Assembly (NCBI RefSeq): GCF_015687175.1
Contig: NZ_JADPQG010000001.1
Coordinates: 558,001 to 622,000 of the forward strand
DNA: 64,000 nt
Reading direction: 5' to 3'
Origin: Reinekea sp. G2M2-21
Lineage (GTDB): Bacteria > Pseudomonadota > Gammaproteobacteria > Pseudomonadales > Natronospirillaceae
Under the pieces are notes generated by a model. It was not told where the DNA came from and made no database searches. It saw only the letters and a program-made list of their open reading frames with translations. Below, piece after piece: positions 46,994-55,629 of this stretch; positions within the stretch are counted from its first letter, which is position 1, and each line of letters begins with the position of its first letter. The position numbers were made by a program, and so were the translations under genes.

Positions 46994-48130
46994 ATGACGT
47001 TACGCGTGGTTGCAGATGAAAACATGCCTAACGTCGACGCCTGGTTTGCGCCGATCAGCTCGACGATTGTGCGCAAGCCGGGTCGCTCCTTAACGAGTTC
47101 CGACTTGCGCGACGCTGATATCCTGTTGGTTCGATCTGTGACTCAGGTAAACGAGGCGTTATTGGCAGGTACAAACGTTAAGTTTGTCGGCAGCGCTACC
47201 ATCGGTACCGATCATGTTGACCAACCCTACCTGAACCAACAAAAAATTCCTTTCCATTTCGCGCCTGGTTGTAACGCCCAGTCAGTAGCCGATTGGTTGT
47301 TGTCCGTGTTATCCCGCTTGCATCTGGATGCTGACCTTGACTGGTGGAATAAAACCATCGCCATTATTGGTGTTGGTAATGTTGGTCGCAAAGTGGTGGC
47401 GTCGCTGAATCGGTTCGGGTGTAACCTTCTGTTATGCGATCCGCTCAAACACGAACAAGGTTTGTTGCCAGAGCATTGTGACCTGAATACCGTATTGAAG
47501 TCAGCAGACGTTGTTTGTTTTCACACACCTCATACTCGCACCAGTGATTACCCGACTCATGGGCTGTTAGACGCTGATCGGCTGTCATTAATGAAGCCAG
47601 GCGCTTGGTTGATCAATGCGGGCAGGGGGCCTGTCTTTCAGTATCAGCCTTTGTTGGAGGCTGCCCGCGCCGGCTCTGTTAACCTGGTCTTGGATGTTTG
47701 GCCAAACGAACCCAGTGTAGAACAAGAGCTTTTGGATCATGTGCATTTGGCGTCTCCGCATGTTGCCGGATACAGTCTGGAAGGCAAATACAAGGGCACG
47801 GAGATGTTAGCGCAGGCAGTGAGTTCGGAATTTCATCTGAACCTGACCGCTCAGGTGGCTCCGCCGAAAATTGTACCAATTGATGCGCAGCTCTATCGCC
47901 AAGAAGATGTCCGCCGCTGGGCGAGCGAGTTGGTTTTACACGTGTATGACCCTGCGCGTGACACTGTCGCCTTGCGGGCGTCAGTACTGAATGGAGTTGT
48001 TTCGGCAGCAACATTTGATGAACTGCGAAAACACTATCCAGAAAGGCGTGAGTTGGCGTCGGTACCCGTCATCAATGTTGACAGTGAGTTAGAGGCCTGG
48101 CTGGCTCGGTTCGGTTTTGTCTGTCAGTAG
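46994..48130 (+). CDS. pdxB: erythronate-4-phosphate dehydrogenase PdxB
   Basis: A 378-residue 2-hydroxyacid dehydrogenase of the pyridoxal phosphate pathway. It has LRVVADENMPNVD at the N-terminus, the NAD-binding IIGVGNVGRKVV, and the catalytic ASPHVAGYS (His with DVWPNEP nearby). Length equals E. coli PdxB (378). The ATG at 46994 is preferred over the upstream TTG. Clustering with a helicase gene is unusual but no coupling is evident. Confidence 0.96.
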   Translation: MTLRVVADENMPNVDAWFAPISSTIVRKPGRSLTSSDLRDADILLVRSVTQVNEALLAGTNVKFVGSATIGTDHVDQPYLNQQKIPFHFAPGCNAQSVADWLLSVLSRLHLDADLDWWNKTIAIIGVGNVGRKVVASLNRFGCNLLLCDPLKHEQGLLPEHCDLNTVLKSADVVCFHTPHTRTSDYPTHGLLDADRLSLMKPGAWLINAGRGPVFQYQPLLEAARAGSVNLVLDVWPNEPSVEQELLDHVHLASPHVAGYSLEGKYKGTEMLAQAVSSEFHLNLTAQVAPPKIVPIDAQLYRQEDVRRWASELVLHVYDPARDTVALRASVLNGVVSAATFDELRKHYPERRELASVPVINVDSELEAWLARFGFVCQ

Positions 48131-48202
48131 TCAATAAACGGCACCCCAAAATGCTCTCCATTCTCCTACGCATAGCGATCGACGGATTTTTTGGATGTAC
48201 CT

Positions 48203-48613
48203 TTAGATATAGTGACGGCGTGCCTGTGCGTTGAGGAGGGATTTTATCAGTGCCTCAACATCATTTGATGTTCCCTGAGTAATTGCGATATGCAATTCAT
48301 CGATGAACTTCACCCCCCCTTCTACAGCATCGAAACTGGACAGCCAGCGAAAAGCATCGAGCGTTAATACGCAATGATTAAAAGCCGTTTGCCGTTCTAT
48401 GTCCCCGTAACGGATTAAACCTTCTTCGCTCAGCCACAAAAAAGTATTGAAGCAGGCTAGATGTCGTTCACTGTGCAGACCGTATTCGTCTGGGGTGTCC
48501 AACCCGCTGATGTCTTCCACGTACATGGATATCTGTCGCGGAAATGCCCGGTACAGCGACAGCAGAATCCGGGCGGTATCGTTATAAAACTCAGTAATGT
48601 GAATATCCAGCAT
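48203..48613 (-). CDS. small cytosolic protein of unknown function downstream of alaA
   Basis: A 136-residue soluble protein with the start pattern MLDIHITEFYNDTARILLSLYRAFPR, a conserved-looking EEGLIRYG segment and a C-terminal helical region. It resembles an uncharacterised family found next to alaA or elsewhere in Pseudomonas and relatives, but I cannot name it. The open frame continues upstream into alaA. The ATG at 48613 is 16 bases past the alaA stop and has AGGA upstream. Confidence 0.75.
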   Translation of the reverse strand: MLDIHITEFYNDTARILLSLYRAFPRQISMYVEDISGLDTPDEYGLHSERHLACFNTFLWLSEEGLIRYGDIERQTAFNHCVLTLDAFRWLSSFDAVEGGVKFIDELHIAITQGTSNDVEALIKSLLNAQARRHYI

Positions 48614-48629
48614 CACAAATCCTGACCTG

Positions 48630-49847
48630 TTAATCTTGGCGATAAGTACTGAAGAAGCGTTCCATTCGAGCGGTCGCTTCATTCAATACTTCCGTCGGGG
48701 GCAGGAACACCATCCGGAAGTGGTCGACGTCGGGGTAGTTAAAACCGCGACCGTGCACCACCAGAATTTTTTCCTGACGCAATAAATCCAGAGCCATTTG
48801 TTCGTCGTTGGACAGCGCAAATTTCTTTTTGTCCATTTTGACAAAGAGATATAGTGCACCTTTCGGTTTAACGACAGACAAACCATCGATCGCGTTAATG
48901 GCATCAACGGCCAGGTTACGTTGTTCATACATGCGGCCGCCGGGGCTGACCAGATCCTGAATGGTTTGGTAACCACCCAGTGAGGTTTGAATCGCGTATT
49001 GCGCCGGAACATTGGGACATAATCGCATACTGGCGAGCATATTAAAGCCCTGAATTAAATCGCTGGCGCGATGCTTGGGGCCGGAAACCAACATCCAGCC
49101 GGATCGCCAGCCACAGAGTCGGTAGGCTTTGGACAAGCCATTAAATGTCAGCGTTAAAACGTCTGTCGACAAGGACGACAGGCAATGAAACTCAGCGTCG
49201 TCAAAAATGATTTTGTCGTAGATCTCATCCGCGAGAATGATTAGGTTGTTCTGTCGTGCAATGTCGACCAACTCCAGCAACAGTTCTTTGGAGTAAACAG
49301 CACCGGTCGGGTTATTGGGGTTAATGATGACGATGGCTCGGGTGCGTGGTGTAATCTTCGCGCGAATGTCGTCTACATCGGGAAACCAATCTGCCTGTTC
49401 GTCGCAGGTGTAGTGGACCGCTTTGCCGCCCGAAAGCGTCACCGCACCGGTCCAGAGCGGATAGTCGGGTGATGGGACCAAGACTTCGTCACCGACATTG
49501 ACGATACCCGTACAGGCTAAATGAATCAGTTCGCTGGCGCCGTTACCGAGGTAAACATCGTCGACTTCAACATTGTGCACGCGTTGCTTCTGATAATGTT
49601 GCATCACTGCTTTGCGCGCCGAATAGATGCCCTTGGATTCAGAATAACCTTCTGAATGTGGCAGGTTTTTGATGACATCGGTGATGATTTCATCTGGTGC
49701 ATCAAAACCGAATGGTTTTGGGTTGCCAATATTCAGTTTTAAAATACGATGACCCTCATCTTCCATACGGGCCGCTTCATCGAGGACCGGTCCGCGGATC
49801 TCGTAAAAAATATTGGCCAGTTTGTCGGATTTCAAAATGTCTTTCAT
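48630..49847 (-). CDS. alaA: alanine-synthesising glutamate-pyruvate aminotransferase AlaA
   Basis: A 405-residue class I/II PLP aminotransferase with the Schiff-base Lys in NGLSKAYRLCGWRSGW, the PNNPTGAVYS loop and the DEIYDKIIF stretch. AlaA (YfbQ) produces alanine from pyruvate and glutamate. It is the typical 405-residue form. Upstream, the divergent msrB gene begins 151 bases away. Confidence 0.95.
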   Translation of the reverse strand: MKDILKSDKLANIFYEIRGPVLDEAARMEDEGHRILKLNIGNPKPFGFDAPDEIITDVIKNLPHSEGYSESKGIYSARKAVMQHYQKQRVHNVEVDDVYLGNGASELIHLACTGIVNVGDEVLVPSPDYPLWTGAVTLSGGKAVHYTCDEQADWFPDVDDIRAKITPRTRAIVIINPNNPTGAVYSKELLLELVDIARQNNLIILADEIYDKIIFDDAEFHCLSSLSTDVLTLTFNGLSKAYRLCGWRSGWMLVSGPKHRASDLIQGFNMLASMRLCPNVPAQYAIQTSLGGYQTIQDLVSPGGRMYEQRNLAVDAINAIDGLSVVKPKGALYLFVKMDKKKFALSNDEQMALDLLRQEKILVVHGRGFNYPDVDHFRMVFLPPTEVLNEATARMERFFSTYRQD

Positions 49848-49997
49848 GGGTCACTCGTTGGTAAAAGTTAATTTTTGCTGAATTGTTTCAGGGTCAACCA
49901 TGTTTTTATTGGCAGAATAATGACTAAAATGGGTCATCCACGTCCAAGGAATTTGAGTATAGAGTTTTGGTCGTTTAAATCCTATCGGAGAAGCTGT

Positions 49998-50399
49998 ATG
50001 AGTGAAAAAATAATTAAGAGTGATGAGCAATGGCGACAGGAGCTGGATGAAGAGCAATATCTGGTGACGCGGCATGCCCATACCGAGAGACCCTTTACCG
50101 GAATGTACTGGGACGAAACAGCGGATGGATTGTATCGGTGTGTTTGCTGTGGAACGCCGTTATTCCGTAGTGAGACAAAATTCGACGCAGGCTGTGGTTG
50201 GCCGAGCTTTTACGAGTCACTGGACAAGTCTGCCATTGTCGAGAAGGTCGACCACAGTCATGGCATGGTGCGCACTGAAGTCCTTTGCGCAAACTGTGAC
50301 GCGCATTTGGGGCATGTTTTTCCCGACGGTCCGGAACCGACGGGCGTACGTTATTGCATAAATTCAGCTTCCCTGAACCTGGAAAAAGACGACGGATGA
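49998..50399 (+). CDS. msrB: peptide-methionine (R)-S-oxide reductase MsrB
   Basis: A 133-residue MsrB that repairs methionine-R-sulfoxide. The catalytic Cys is C120 in [11 protein letters not shown], with zinc site CVCC (48-51) and CANC (97-100) and the CGWPSF substrate loop. ATG at 49998 has GGAGAAG upstream; the frame is open further but less likely. Stop overlaps the next start. Confidence 0.96.
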   Translation: MSEKIIKSDEQWRQELDEEQYLVTRHAHTERPFTGMYWDETADGLYRCVCCGTPLFRSETKFDAGCGWPSFYESLDKSAIVEKVDHSHGMVRTEVLCANCDAHLGHVFPDGPEPTGVRYCINSASLNLEKDDG

Positions 50400-51067
50400 C
50401 TTTTGAACAACATTGGCAGAATGCCTTAATGCACCATCAGGATGATGCGTCGATACGGGCACGGTTTCCTTCCGTAGCCTCCGATGCTGAACTGCTGGCG
50501 CAGACAGACGCACAATATCTGAGTTTAATTTGCCGACGGGTCTTCCGGGCTGGCATGAAACACTCGGTGGTCGACAGTAAATGGCCTGCTTTTGAAGAAG
50601 CGTTTTGGTCCTTCGATCCCATGGCCTGTCAGTTAATCGATGACTCGCGTTTCGAAGAATTGATGCGCAATACCAGCTTAATTCGGCACTGGGGCAAGAT
50701 GAAAACCGTACCGATCAATGCAATGATGGTCAGTGATATTGCTCGTCAGCATGGCAGTGTTGGAGCATTTCTAGCAAACTGGCCTGAACACGACATTGTT
50801 GGACTTTGGCTGTATTTAAAGAAGCATGGCGCCCATCTTGGGGGGGACGGTGCCTCCCGGTTCTTGAGAATGGTCGGCAAAGACACGTTTGTCCTTACCG
50901 ATGATGTGGTCCGGGCGTTGCAAAACGCCAATGTAGTCAGCAAGAAGCCAACCAGTTTACGAGACCTTAAGCTGACACAGGAATATTTCAACCAGCTTCA
51001 GGCAGAATCTGATTTGCCTCTAAGCGCTATCAGCATGGTGCTGGCGTTATCGATCGGTCCGTCCTAA
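50396..51067 (+). CDS. DNA-3-methyladenine glycosylase I-like protein (Tag family)
   Basis: A 223-residue protein of the DNA-3-methyladenine glycosylase I family (PF03352). Conserved features are [12 protein letters not shown] at 42-53, the [10 protein letters not shown] and [12 protein letters not shown] stretches, and the [15 protein letters not shown] segment. Compared with E. coli Tag (187) it is longer, and the N-terminal zinc-binding Cys is not obvious, so it may belong to the Tag-like variant subgroup. It removes 3-methyladenine from DNA if active. It is translationally coupled to msrB (ATGA). Confidence 0.82.
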   Translation: MTFEQHWQNALMHHQDDASIRARFPSVASDAELLAQTDAQYLSLICRRVFRAGMKHSVVDSKWPAFEEAFWSFDPMACQLIDDSRFEELMRNTSLIRHWGKMKTVPINAMMVSDIARQHGSVGAFLANWPEHDIVGLWLYLKKHGAHLGGDGASRFLRMVGKDTFVLTDDVVRALQNANVVSKKPTSLRDLKLTQEYFNQLQAESDLPLSAISMVLALSIGPS

Positions 51068-51664
51068 ACAGCCGTTGATCAGCATCCACTGCGCTGCGTA
51101 ATAGGTGATCATGATCCAGTAGCTGCGCAGCGGGATTGGATGGATGAAGCGATCAATCGCAATCAGTGAATCCGAACTGATAAATACCAATGCACCCAAA
51201 ACAGCCCAGCGGACAGGATAGTGACTCTGAATTGCCATCAGGCCCATAAAAGTGATGGCAATAAGGTAAGCCAATACGGGTATCTGCAAATCGCCCAAAT
51301 TTGGCAGAAGCCAGAATGCCATCACAAATACATAAAGAATCAGGGCTGACGACATTGGCCACCGATGCGCCAATCCTTGCCAACGGCGAACGAACAGGGT
51401 GGCGTAACTTAGCTGTGCCAGTAAAAAAGCGGCAATGCCGATAATAAACAAATCCAGTTCAAGCAACGTATCGCCTGTGGCACTAAATGCCAATGCAAAC
51501 AATAAAAAGGGTTTCGCTGTTTGGTTAGTGTGTTTGATGACGGCCAATGCCAGAACACCGATTGGAATTATTTTCAATAACCAAGACAGACTGTTGGGGA
51601 AAGACAAGCTTGCTAAATAAAGAATGGAGAAGCCCAAAAAGGCGACGGTCAGGTGTTTTTTCAT
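51047..51664 (-). CDS. YhhN/TMEM86-family membrane protein (lysoplasmalogenase-like)
   Basis: A 205-residue protein with eight short membrane helices and the YhhN-family acidic motifs FSATGDTLLEL and FISSDSLIAI (each about one third of the way along). TMEM86B is a lysoplasmalogenase; bacterial members are less studied. It overlaps the convergent tag-like gene by 21 bases. No operon partner is evident. Confidence 0.85.
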   Translation of the reverse strand: MKKHLTVAFLGFSILYLASLSFPNSLSWLLKIIPIGVLALAVIKHTNQTAKPFLLFALAFSATGDTLLELDLFIIGIAAFLLAQLSYATLFVRRWQGLAHRWPMSSALILYVFVMAFWLLPNLGDLQIPVLAYLIAITFMGLMAIQSHYPVRWAVLGALVFISSDSLIAIDRFIHPIPLRSYWIMITYYAAQWMLINGCLGRTDR

Positions 51665-51730
51665 GGTGTGCTTATTATTGTGATTTGGGCGCAGAATTTA
51701 CGCAATAACCGAACGGATCGCAAATCGAAA

Positions 51731-51751
51731 CGGCTCCCGTTTAGGGAGCCG
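51731..51751 (-). terminator. terminator after argF
   Basis: On the minus strand CGGCTCCC / GGGAGCCG forms an 8-bp stem with a 5-base loop, followed by TTTCGATTT, about 15 bases past the argF stop. Confidence 0.75.
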
Positions 51752-51766
51752 TTTGAAGAAACGGTG

Positions 51767-52672
51767 TTAATTCAGAATCAGAAACTCCAATAATGCTTTT
51801 TGAGCATGCAGCCGGTTTCCAGCCTGTTCAAAGACTACTGAACGAGGGTCGTCTAGCATATCTTCACTGACTTCTTCACCTCGGTGGGCGGGCAAGCAAT
51901 GCAGGAATACAGCCTCTTTATCGGCAATGTCCATAAGGGTAGGGGATACCTGATAGTCCTTGAAAGCGGCCATGCGAATTTTAGTTTCTTCTTCCTGGCC
52001 CATGCTGGCCCAGACATCGGTCGTAACCAGGTGAGCGCCTTGGGTTGCTTCTTCAACTGAGCTTGTGACCGTAACCCGGTCGCCAGCTTCGTCCAGCAAG
52101 CTTTGCATTGGTTCGTAGCCGGTTGGGCAGGCAATATTGAGTTTGAAATCAAACAGCATAGCGGCGTTAATATAACTGTTGCACATATTATTGCCGTCGC
52201 CAATCCAAGTCACGGTTTTGCCTTTGATGTCGCCACGGGCCTCCGTATATGCCTGTACGTCCGCAAGTAGCTGACATGGGTGGTAATCATCGGTGAGCGC
52301 ATTGATCACTGGCACGGAGCTGTATTGCGCGAATTTCGTGATTTTCTCATGCTCAAACGTGCGGATCATTACGGCATCGACCATTTGAGACAAGACACGA
52401 GCGCTGTCCTCAATGGGTTCACCACGACCCAATTGCGTATCTCTGGGTGATAAAAAAATCGCACTGCCGCCCAGTTGAGTCATGCCCGCTTCAAATGAAA
52501 CACGAGTCCGTGTTGACGACTTTTCAAATATCATTCCAAGAACGCGGTTTTTTAGCGATTCGTGAATCGTCCGGCTCTTGTGCAACTGTTTCAGTTCTGT
52601 TGCCCGCTTAATGATTTGAATGGCTTCTTGAGAGGTTAAGTCACTCAGTGTTAGAAAATGTCGTATTGACAT
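51767..52672 (-). CDS. argF: ornithine carbamoyltransferase
   Basis: A 301-residue ornithine transcarbamylase of arginine biosynthesis. The carbamoyl-phosphate loop SSTRTRVSF, the HPCQ motif and the ornithine-binding [11 protein letters not shown] are all intact. ATG at 52672 has GGAG seven bases upstream and is preferred over a TTG six bases further. No convincing arginine-repressor box was seen in the divergent gap to grxD. Confidence 0.96.
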   Translation of the reverse strand: MSIRHFLTLSDLTSQEAIQIIKRATELKQLHKSRTIHESLKNRVLGMIFEKSSTRTRVSFEAGMTQLGGSAIFLSPRDTQLGRGEPIEDSARVLSQMVDAVMIRTFEHEKITKFAQYSSVPVINALTDDYHPCQLLADVQAYTEARGDIKGKTVTWIGDGNNMCNSYINAAMLFDFKLNIACPTGYEPMQSLLDEAGDRVTVTSSVEEATQGAHLVTTDVWASMGQEEETKIRMAAFKDYQVSPTLMDIADKEAVFLHCLPAHRGEEVSEDMLDDPRSVVFEQAGNRLHAQKALLEFLILN

Positions 52673-52846
52673 GCGCAAGCTCCATTTTATTATGGACAGG
52701 AAAACTCACAGGCTATCATGCCTTACCTCAGTCCTTCAATGCGGCCTGCGCGCGAATTCAGCTATAAAGCACACCAAAAATTGCAATAAAAAAATGCGAA
52801 TGGTCCCAAGTGTCTTGAGTTGGACGTTCGTATGTATTTAGCGTGC

Positions 52847-53041
52847 CATTCAAGTTCTATAGCTAGGCGTGTCTCGCTGTCAATAGTTATTCCATTGACA
52901 ATAGACGGAACGACGCTAGAGAGCTTGAATGTCGGGCCCGAAGGGGGCTAATGGAAAACACTACTACGGCGTTGCTCTTCTTAAAAAGATTTCGATATTC
53001 TCTACCAAGAGCGCCTTGTACTAGCGCTTTCCATTAGCTCT
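52847..53041 (+). ncRNA. candidate structured RNA or palindromic element (two long imperfect hairpins)
   Basis: Located in the 516-base gap (52673-53188) between argF and grxD. Hairpin 1 spans 52847-52931. Its arms pair as 12 bp (52847-52858 with 52920-52931, one G-T), 4 bp (52863-52866 with 52916-52919), 3 bp (52868-52870 with 52913-52915), 4 bp (52871-52874 with 52903-52906) and 7 bp (52878-52884 with 52894-52900), about 30 pairs in all, with a 9-base loop. Hairpin 2 spans about 52944-53041. An 11-bp arm (52947-52957 with 53028-53038) encloses CTA-C-TAC / GTA-C-TAG (52961-52967 with 53018-53024) and GGC...GCTCTT / AAGAGC-GCC (52968-52979 with 53007-53015). Strand is not known; no family was recognised, and a palindromic mobile element remains possible. 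Confidence 0.5.
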
Positions 53042-53062
53042 GGACCTATACGAACTTCTGAC

Positions 53063-53093
53063 TCAGGATACTCGCCTTCGTCTCGGTATCTGA
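53063..53093 (+). other. third hairpin in the argF-grxD gap
   Basis: TCAGGATAC (53063-53071) and GTATCTGA (53086-53093) pair over 8 bp with one bulged G. After 7 bases five T follow (53101-53105), but these sit inside a second small ACGC/GCGT hairpin. It could close the candidate RNA described just upstream or be a leader element of grxD. Confidence 0.35.
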
Positions 53094-53188
53094 ATGACGC
53101 TTTTTGCGTTGTTGGCTTGGCTGACTCTGGCGTCAGAGACTGAAATCCGTACAATAGGCAAAAATATCTGACTATTTTGGTAGGTTAT

Positions 53189-53512
53189 ATGAGCGACACC
53201 ATCGAAAACATCAAAGAACAACTCAGCAGCAACGACATTTTGCTGTATATGAAGGGTAACCCTAATCAACCAATGTGTGGTTTTTCGGCACGCGCAGTTC
53301 AGGCGGTTATGTCCTGTGGTGAACGGTTTGCGTATGTGGATATTCTGCAACACCCAGATATCCGGGCTGAATTGCCAAAGTACGCTCAATGGCCGACTTT
53401 TCCACAATTGTGGGTGAAAGGCGAATTGATCGGTGGATGTGACATCATCACCGAAATGTTCGAAAAAGGTGAGCTGCAAGAGTTGATCAAAGAAGCGTCT
53501 GCGCCAGCCTGA
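53189..53512 (+). CDS. grxD: monothiol glutaredoxin GrxD
   Basis: A 107-residue monothiol glutaredoxin with the active-site CGFS at 30-33, the WPTFPQLWVKGELIGG motif and a C-terminal helix. It binds a glutathione-ligated 2Fe-2S cluster and serves in iron-sulfur delivery. ATG at 53189 is preferred to an upstream in-frame GTG. TACAAT at 53150-53155 may be its -10 box; the -35 is unclear. Confidence 0.96.
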   Translation: MSDTIENIKEQLSSNDILLYMKGNPNQPMCGFSARAVQAVMSCGERFAYVDILQHPDIRAELPKYAQWPTFPQLWVKGELIGGCDIITEMFEKGELQELIKEASAPA

Positions 53513-53546
53513 TTCGCGCTAGCTTGCTGATTGCATGTGTTCAAAG

Positions 53547-53577
53547 AGCCCCTATGGTTGTCATCCGGGGCTTTTTT
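53547..53577 (+). terminator. Rho-independent terminator after grxD
   Basis: AGCCCC-T-ATG / CAT-CC-GGGGCT stem with a 5-base loop, then six T. Confidence 0.88.
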
Positions 53578-53669
53578 ACGCCTGCATCAAATGGGATTGC
53601 AGCCAGCATTTCCGTTTTCCGTTAAACTGAATCACTTTCCGCTGATTCAATCCCTGGCTGGACTTATTG

Positions 53670-54431
53670 ATGAAACCCTTAACTGACGATCAATTGTTAC
53701 GTTATGCACGCAATATCTTACTGAAACCTGTTGATATTGCCGGGCAGGAACGATTGTTGAGCTCACATGTCGTGGTGGTTGGTGCCGGTGGGCTTGGTGC
53801 GCCGTTAATACAATATCTGGCGGCTGCTGGTGTCGGTACCTTAACGATTATCGACGACGATGTAGTCGAAGAAACCAATCTGCAACGGCAAGTAATACAC
53901 CGGTTAGATACAGTGGGTCGATTGAAAGTCGACAGCGCTGCCGAGTTTATAACCGGGTTAAACCCGGATGTTCGGGTGCAGTCCTATGCACAGCGGTTGA
54001 CCGCAGAAAATATTTCGACATTGATACCGCGAGTCGATTTAGTCGTAATTGGAACCGACAATTTTGCCAGCCGATACCTGGTTAGTGACTTCTGCGCAGA
54101 ACACAAAATTCCGTTGGTTACCGGGGCCGCGATTGGGACCAGTGGTCAGGTGACCAGTTTTGATTTCAAACATCAGGCCAGTCCTTGTTTTCGTTGTTTA
54201 TATGAAGATGGCGAAGACGACAACCTGACGTGTGCGACAGCCGGTGTGTTAGGACCTGTCGTCGGTACCATCGGCTCGGTGATGGCGATGGAGGTCATCA
54301 AAATTTTACTGTCAATCGGGCAGCCTTTATTTCAACGGTTGATGACTTGGGACGCGTTATCCATGGAATGGCAAACCTTTACCTACCAAACATCGCAGCA
54401 ATGCCCCGCCTGTCAAAAGAGATCTTTATGA
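53670..54431 (+). CDS. moeB: molybdopterin-synthase adenylyltransferase-like protein (MoeB/ThiF family)
   Basis: A 253-residue E1-like adenylating enzyme. It has the nucleotide-binding GAGGLGAPLIQYLAAAG, the catalytic Asp/Arg region DDDVVEETNLQRQ, and C-terminal zinc pairs CFRC and CPAC. MoeB activates MoaD for molybdopterin synthesis; ThiF-type members do the same for thiamine. No moaD, moaE or thiS is adjacent, so the partner is not certain. ATG at 53670 is preferred over the neighbouring TTG. The stop overlaps the next gene as ATGA. Confidence 0.88.
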   Translation: MKPLTDDQLLRYARNILLKPVDIAGQERLLSSHVVVVGAGGLGAPLIQYLAAAGVGTLTIIDDDVVEETNLQRQVIHRLDTVGRLKVDSAAEFITGLNPDVRVQSYAQRLTAENISTLIPRVDLVVIGTDNFASRYLVSDFCAEHKIPLVTGAAIGTSGQVTSFDFKHQASPCFRCLYEDGEDDNLTCATAGVLGPVVGTIGSVMAMEVIKILLSIGQPLFQRLMTWDALSMEWQTFTYQTSQQCPACQKRSL

Positions 54432-55612
54432 CGTCTGATCAAAAACAACGTGAACATTTTTTATTGTTGGTTGCGTTCGCCATGCCAATTGCCTTTTCGT
54501 CATGGATGGCCCTGCTCAACAATTTTACGATTGAAGTAGCGGCGTTTACGGGTCGCGAGATCGGCATCCTGCAAAGTTTAAGGGAAGTGCCGGGCTTTCT
54601 GGCTTTTACCGCCGTTTTCGTTTTATGGGTGTTGCATGAACAACGGTTTGCCGTCATTTCATTATTTTTGTTAGGGTTGGGTGTTTTCCTCACGGGTTTC
54701 TTTCCCAGTGCTTTAGGGCTATATGCAACCACGGTATTGATGTCGATTGGTTTTCACTATTTTGAAACCATTAATCAATCGCTGACCCTGCAGTGGTTGC
54801 CCAAAGACCGGACGGCGGAATTTATGGGGCAGGCGATGTCGATCAAAGCCGTTGCTGCCATCGCTTCTTTTGGCGGAGTTTGGTTTGCGATTGATTACTT
54901 TCAGTTACCGTATCAGACTGTGTACGGAATCTTTGGTGGTTTGACCTTGCTGATCGTGTTTTATATGGCTATCCGATTTCCGTTGTTTCCGGCGAAAACA
55001 CCACAGTTGAAAAAATTGGTTTTGCGAAAGCGTTATTGGTTGTTTTATCTGCTGACATTTTTAAGCGGAGCCCGACGACAGATATTTGTTGTTTTTGCCG
55101 GTTTTCTGATGGTTGAAAAGTTTGGCTACAGTGCTGGTCAGGTAGCACTTTTGTTGTTGGTTAATCATTTTTTCAATATGTTTTTTGCCAAGAAAATTGG
55201 TGCCTGGATCGGGCGTATTGGTGAACGGAAAGCATTGACACTTGAGTACGTCGGCCTAGTTTTGGTTTTTACTGGTTATGCGATTGTCGAAAACGCTTGG
55301 ATCGCGGCCGGTTTGTATATTGTCGATCATCTTTTCTTTGCCTTTGCGATTGCCATAAAAACTTATTTCCAGAAGATTGCCGACGATGCTGATATGGCAT
55401 CAAGTGCCGGTGTCTCCTTTACTATTAACCACATCGCGGCAGTGGTATTACCTGCAGCGTTAGGTTTAGTTTGGCTCTTTTCGCCCGCTGCGGTGTTTTA
55501 TCTGGGAGCGGCGTTGGCCGGTCTTTCTCTGCTGGCCAGTCAGTTAATCCCAGGGTCGCCCCAACCAGGTCGCGAAACTGCTGACTGGGCAAAACCCTCG
55601 ATTGCGCAGTAG
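54428..55612 (+). CDS. MFS-family transporter
   Basis: A 394-residue major-facilitator protein with about 12 membrane helices. The first half has GREIGILQSLREVPGFLAFTAVF; the loop between helices 6 and 7 is basic (LKKLVLRKRYW). Substrate unknown. The frame is open further upstream inside moeB, but the ATG at 54428 gives the normal MFS N-terminus and overlaps the moeB stop. Operon pairing with moeB suggests a link to sulfur or cofactor metabolism, which is inference only. Confidence 0.85.
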   Translation: MTSDQKQREHFLLLVAFAMPIAFSSWMALLNNFTIEVAAFTGREIGILQSLREVPGFLAFTAVFVLWVLHEQRFAVISLFLLGLGVFLTGFFPSALGLYATTVLMSIGFHYFETINQSLTLQWLPKDRTAEFMGQAMSIKAVAAIASFGGVWFAIDYFQLPYQTVYGIFGGLTLLIVFYMAIRFPLFPAKTPQLKKLVLRKRYWLFYLLTFLSGARRQIFVVFAGFLMVEKFGYSAGQVALLLLVNHFFNMFFAKKIGAWIGRIGERKALTLEYVGLVLVFTGYAIVENAWIAAGLYIVDHLFFAFAIAIKTYFQKIADDADMASSAGVSFTINHIAAVVLPAALGLVWLFSPAAVFYLGAALAGLSLLASQLIPGSPQPGRETADWAKPSIAQ

Positions 55613-55629
55613 GCTAACAGGAACCCGAT

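Noticed and set aside
52847-53041. Interpretation of the hairpin pair as 6S RNA, RNase P RNA, SRP RNA or tmRNA
   Set aside because: None of the short conserved motifs of these RNAs that I know is present (for example the tmRNA tRNA-like end), and 6S forms one rod rather than two hairpins.
53063-53479. Minus-strand frame of 138 codons antisense to grxD and the upstream gap
   Set aside because: It is antisense to a conserved glutaredoxin, and the upstream part is the hairpin-rich gap; no start signal or domain supports it.
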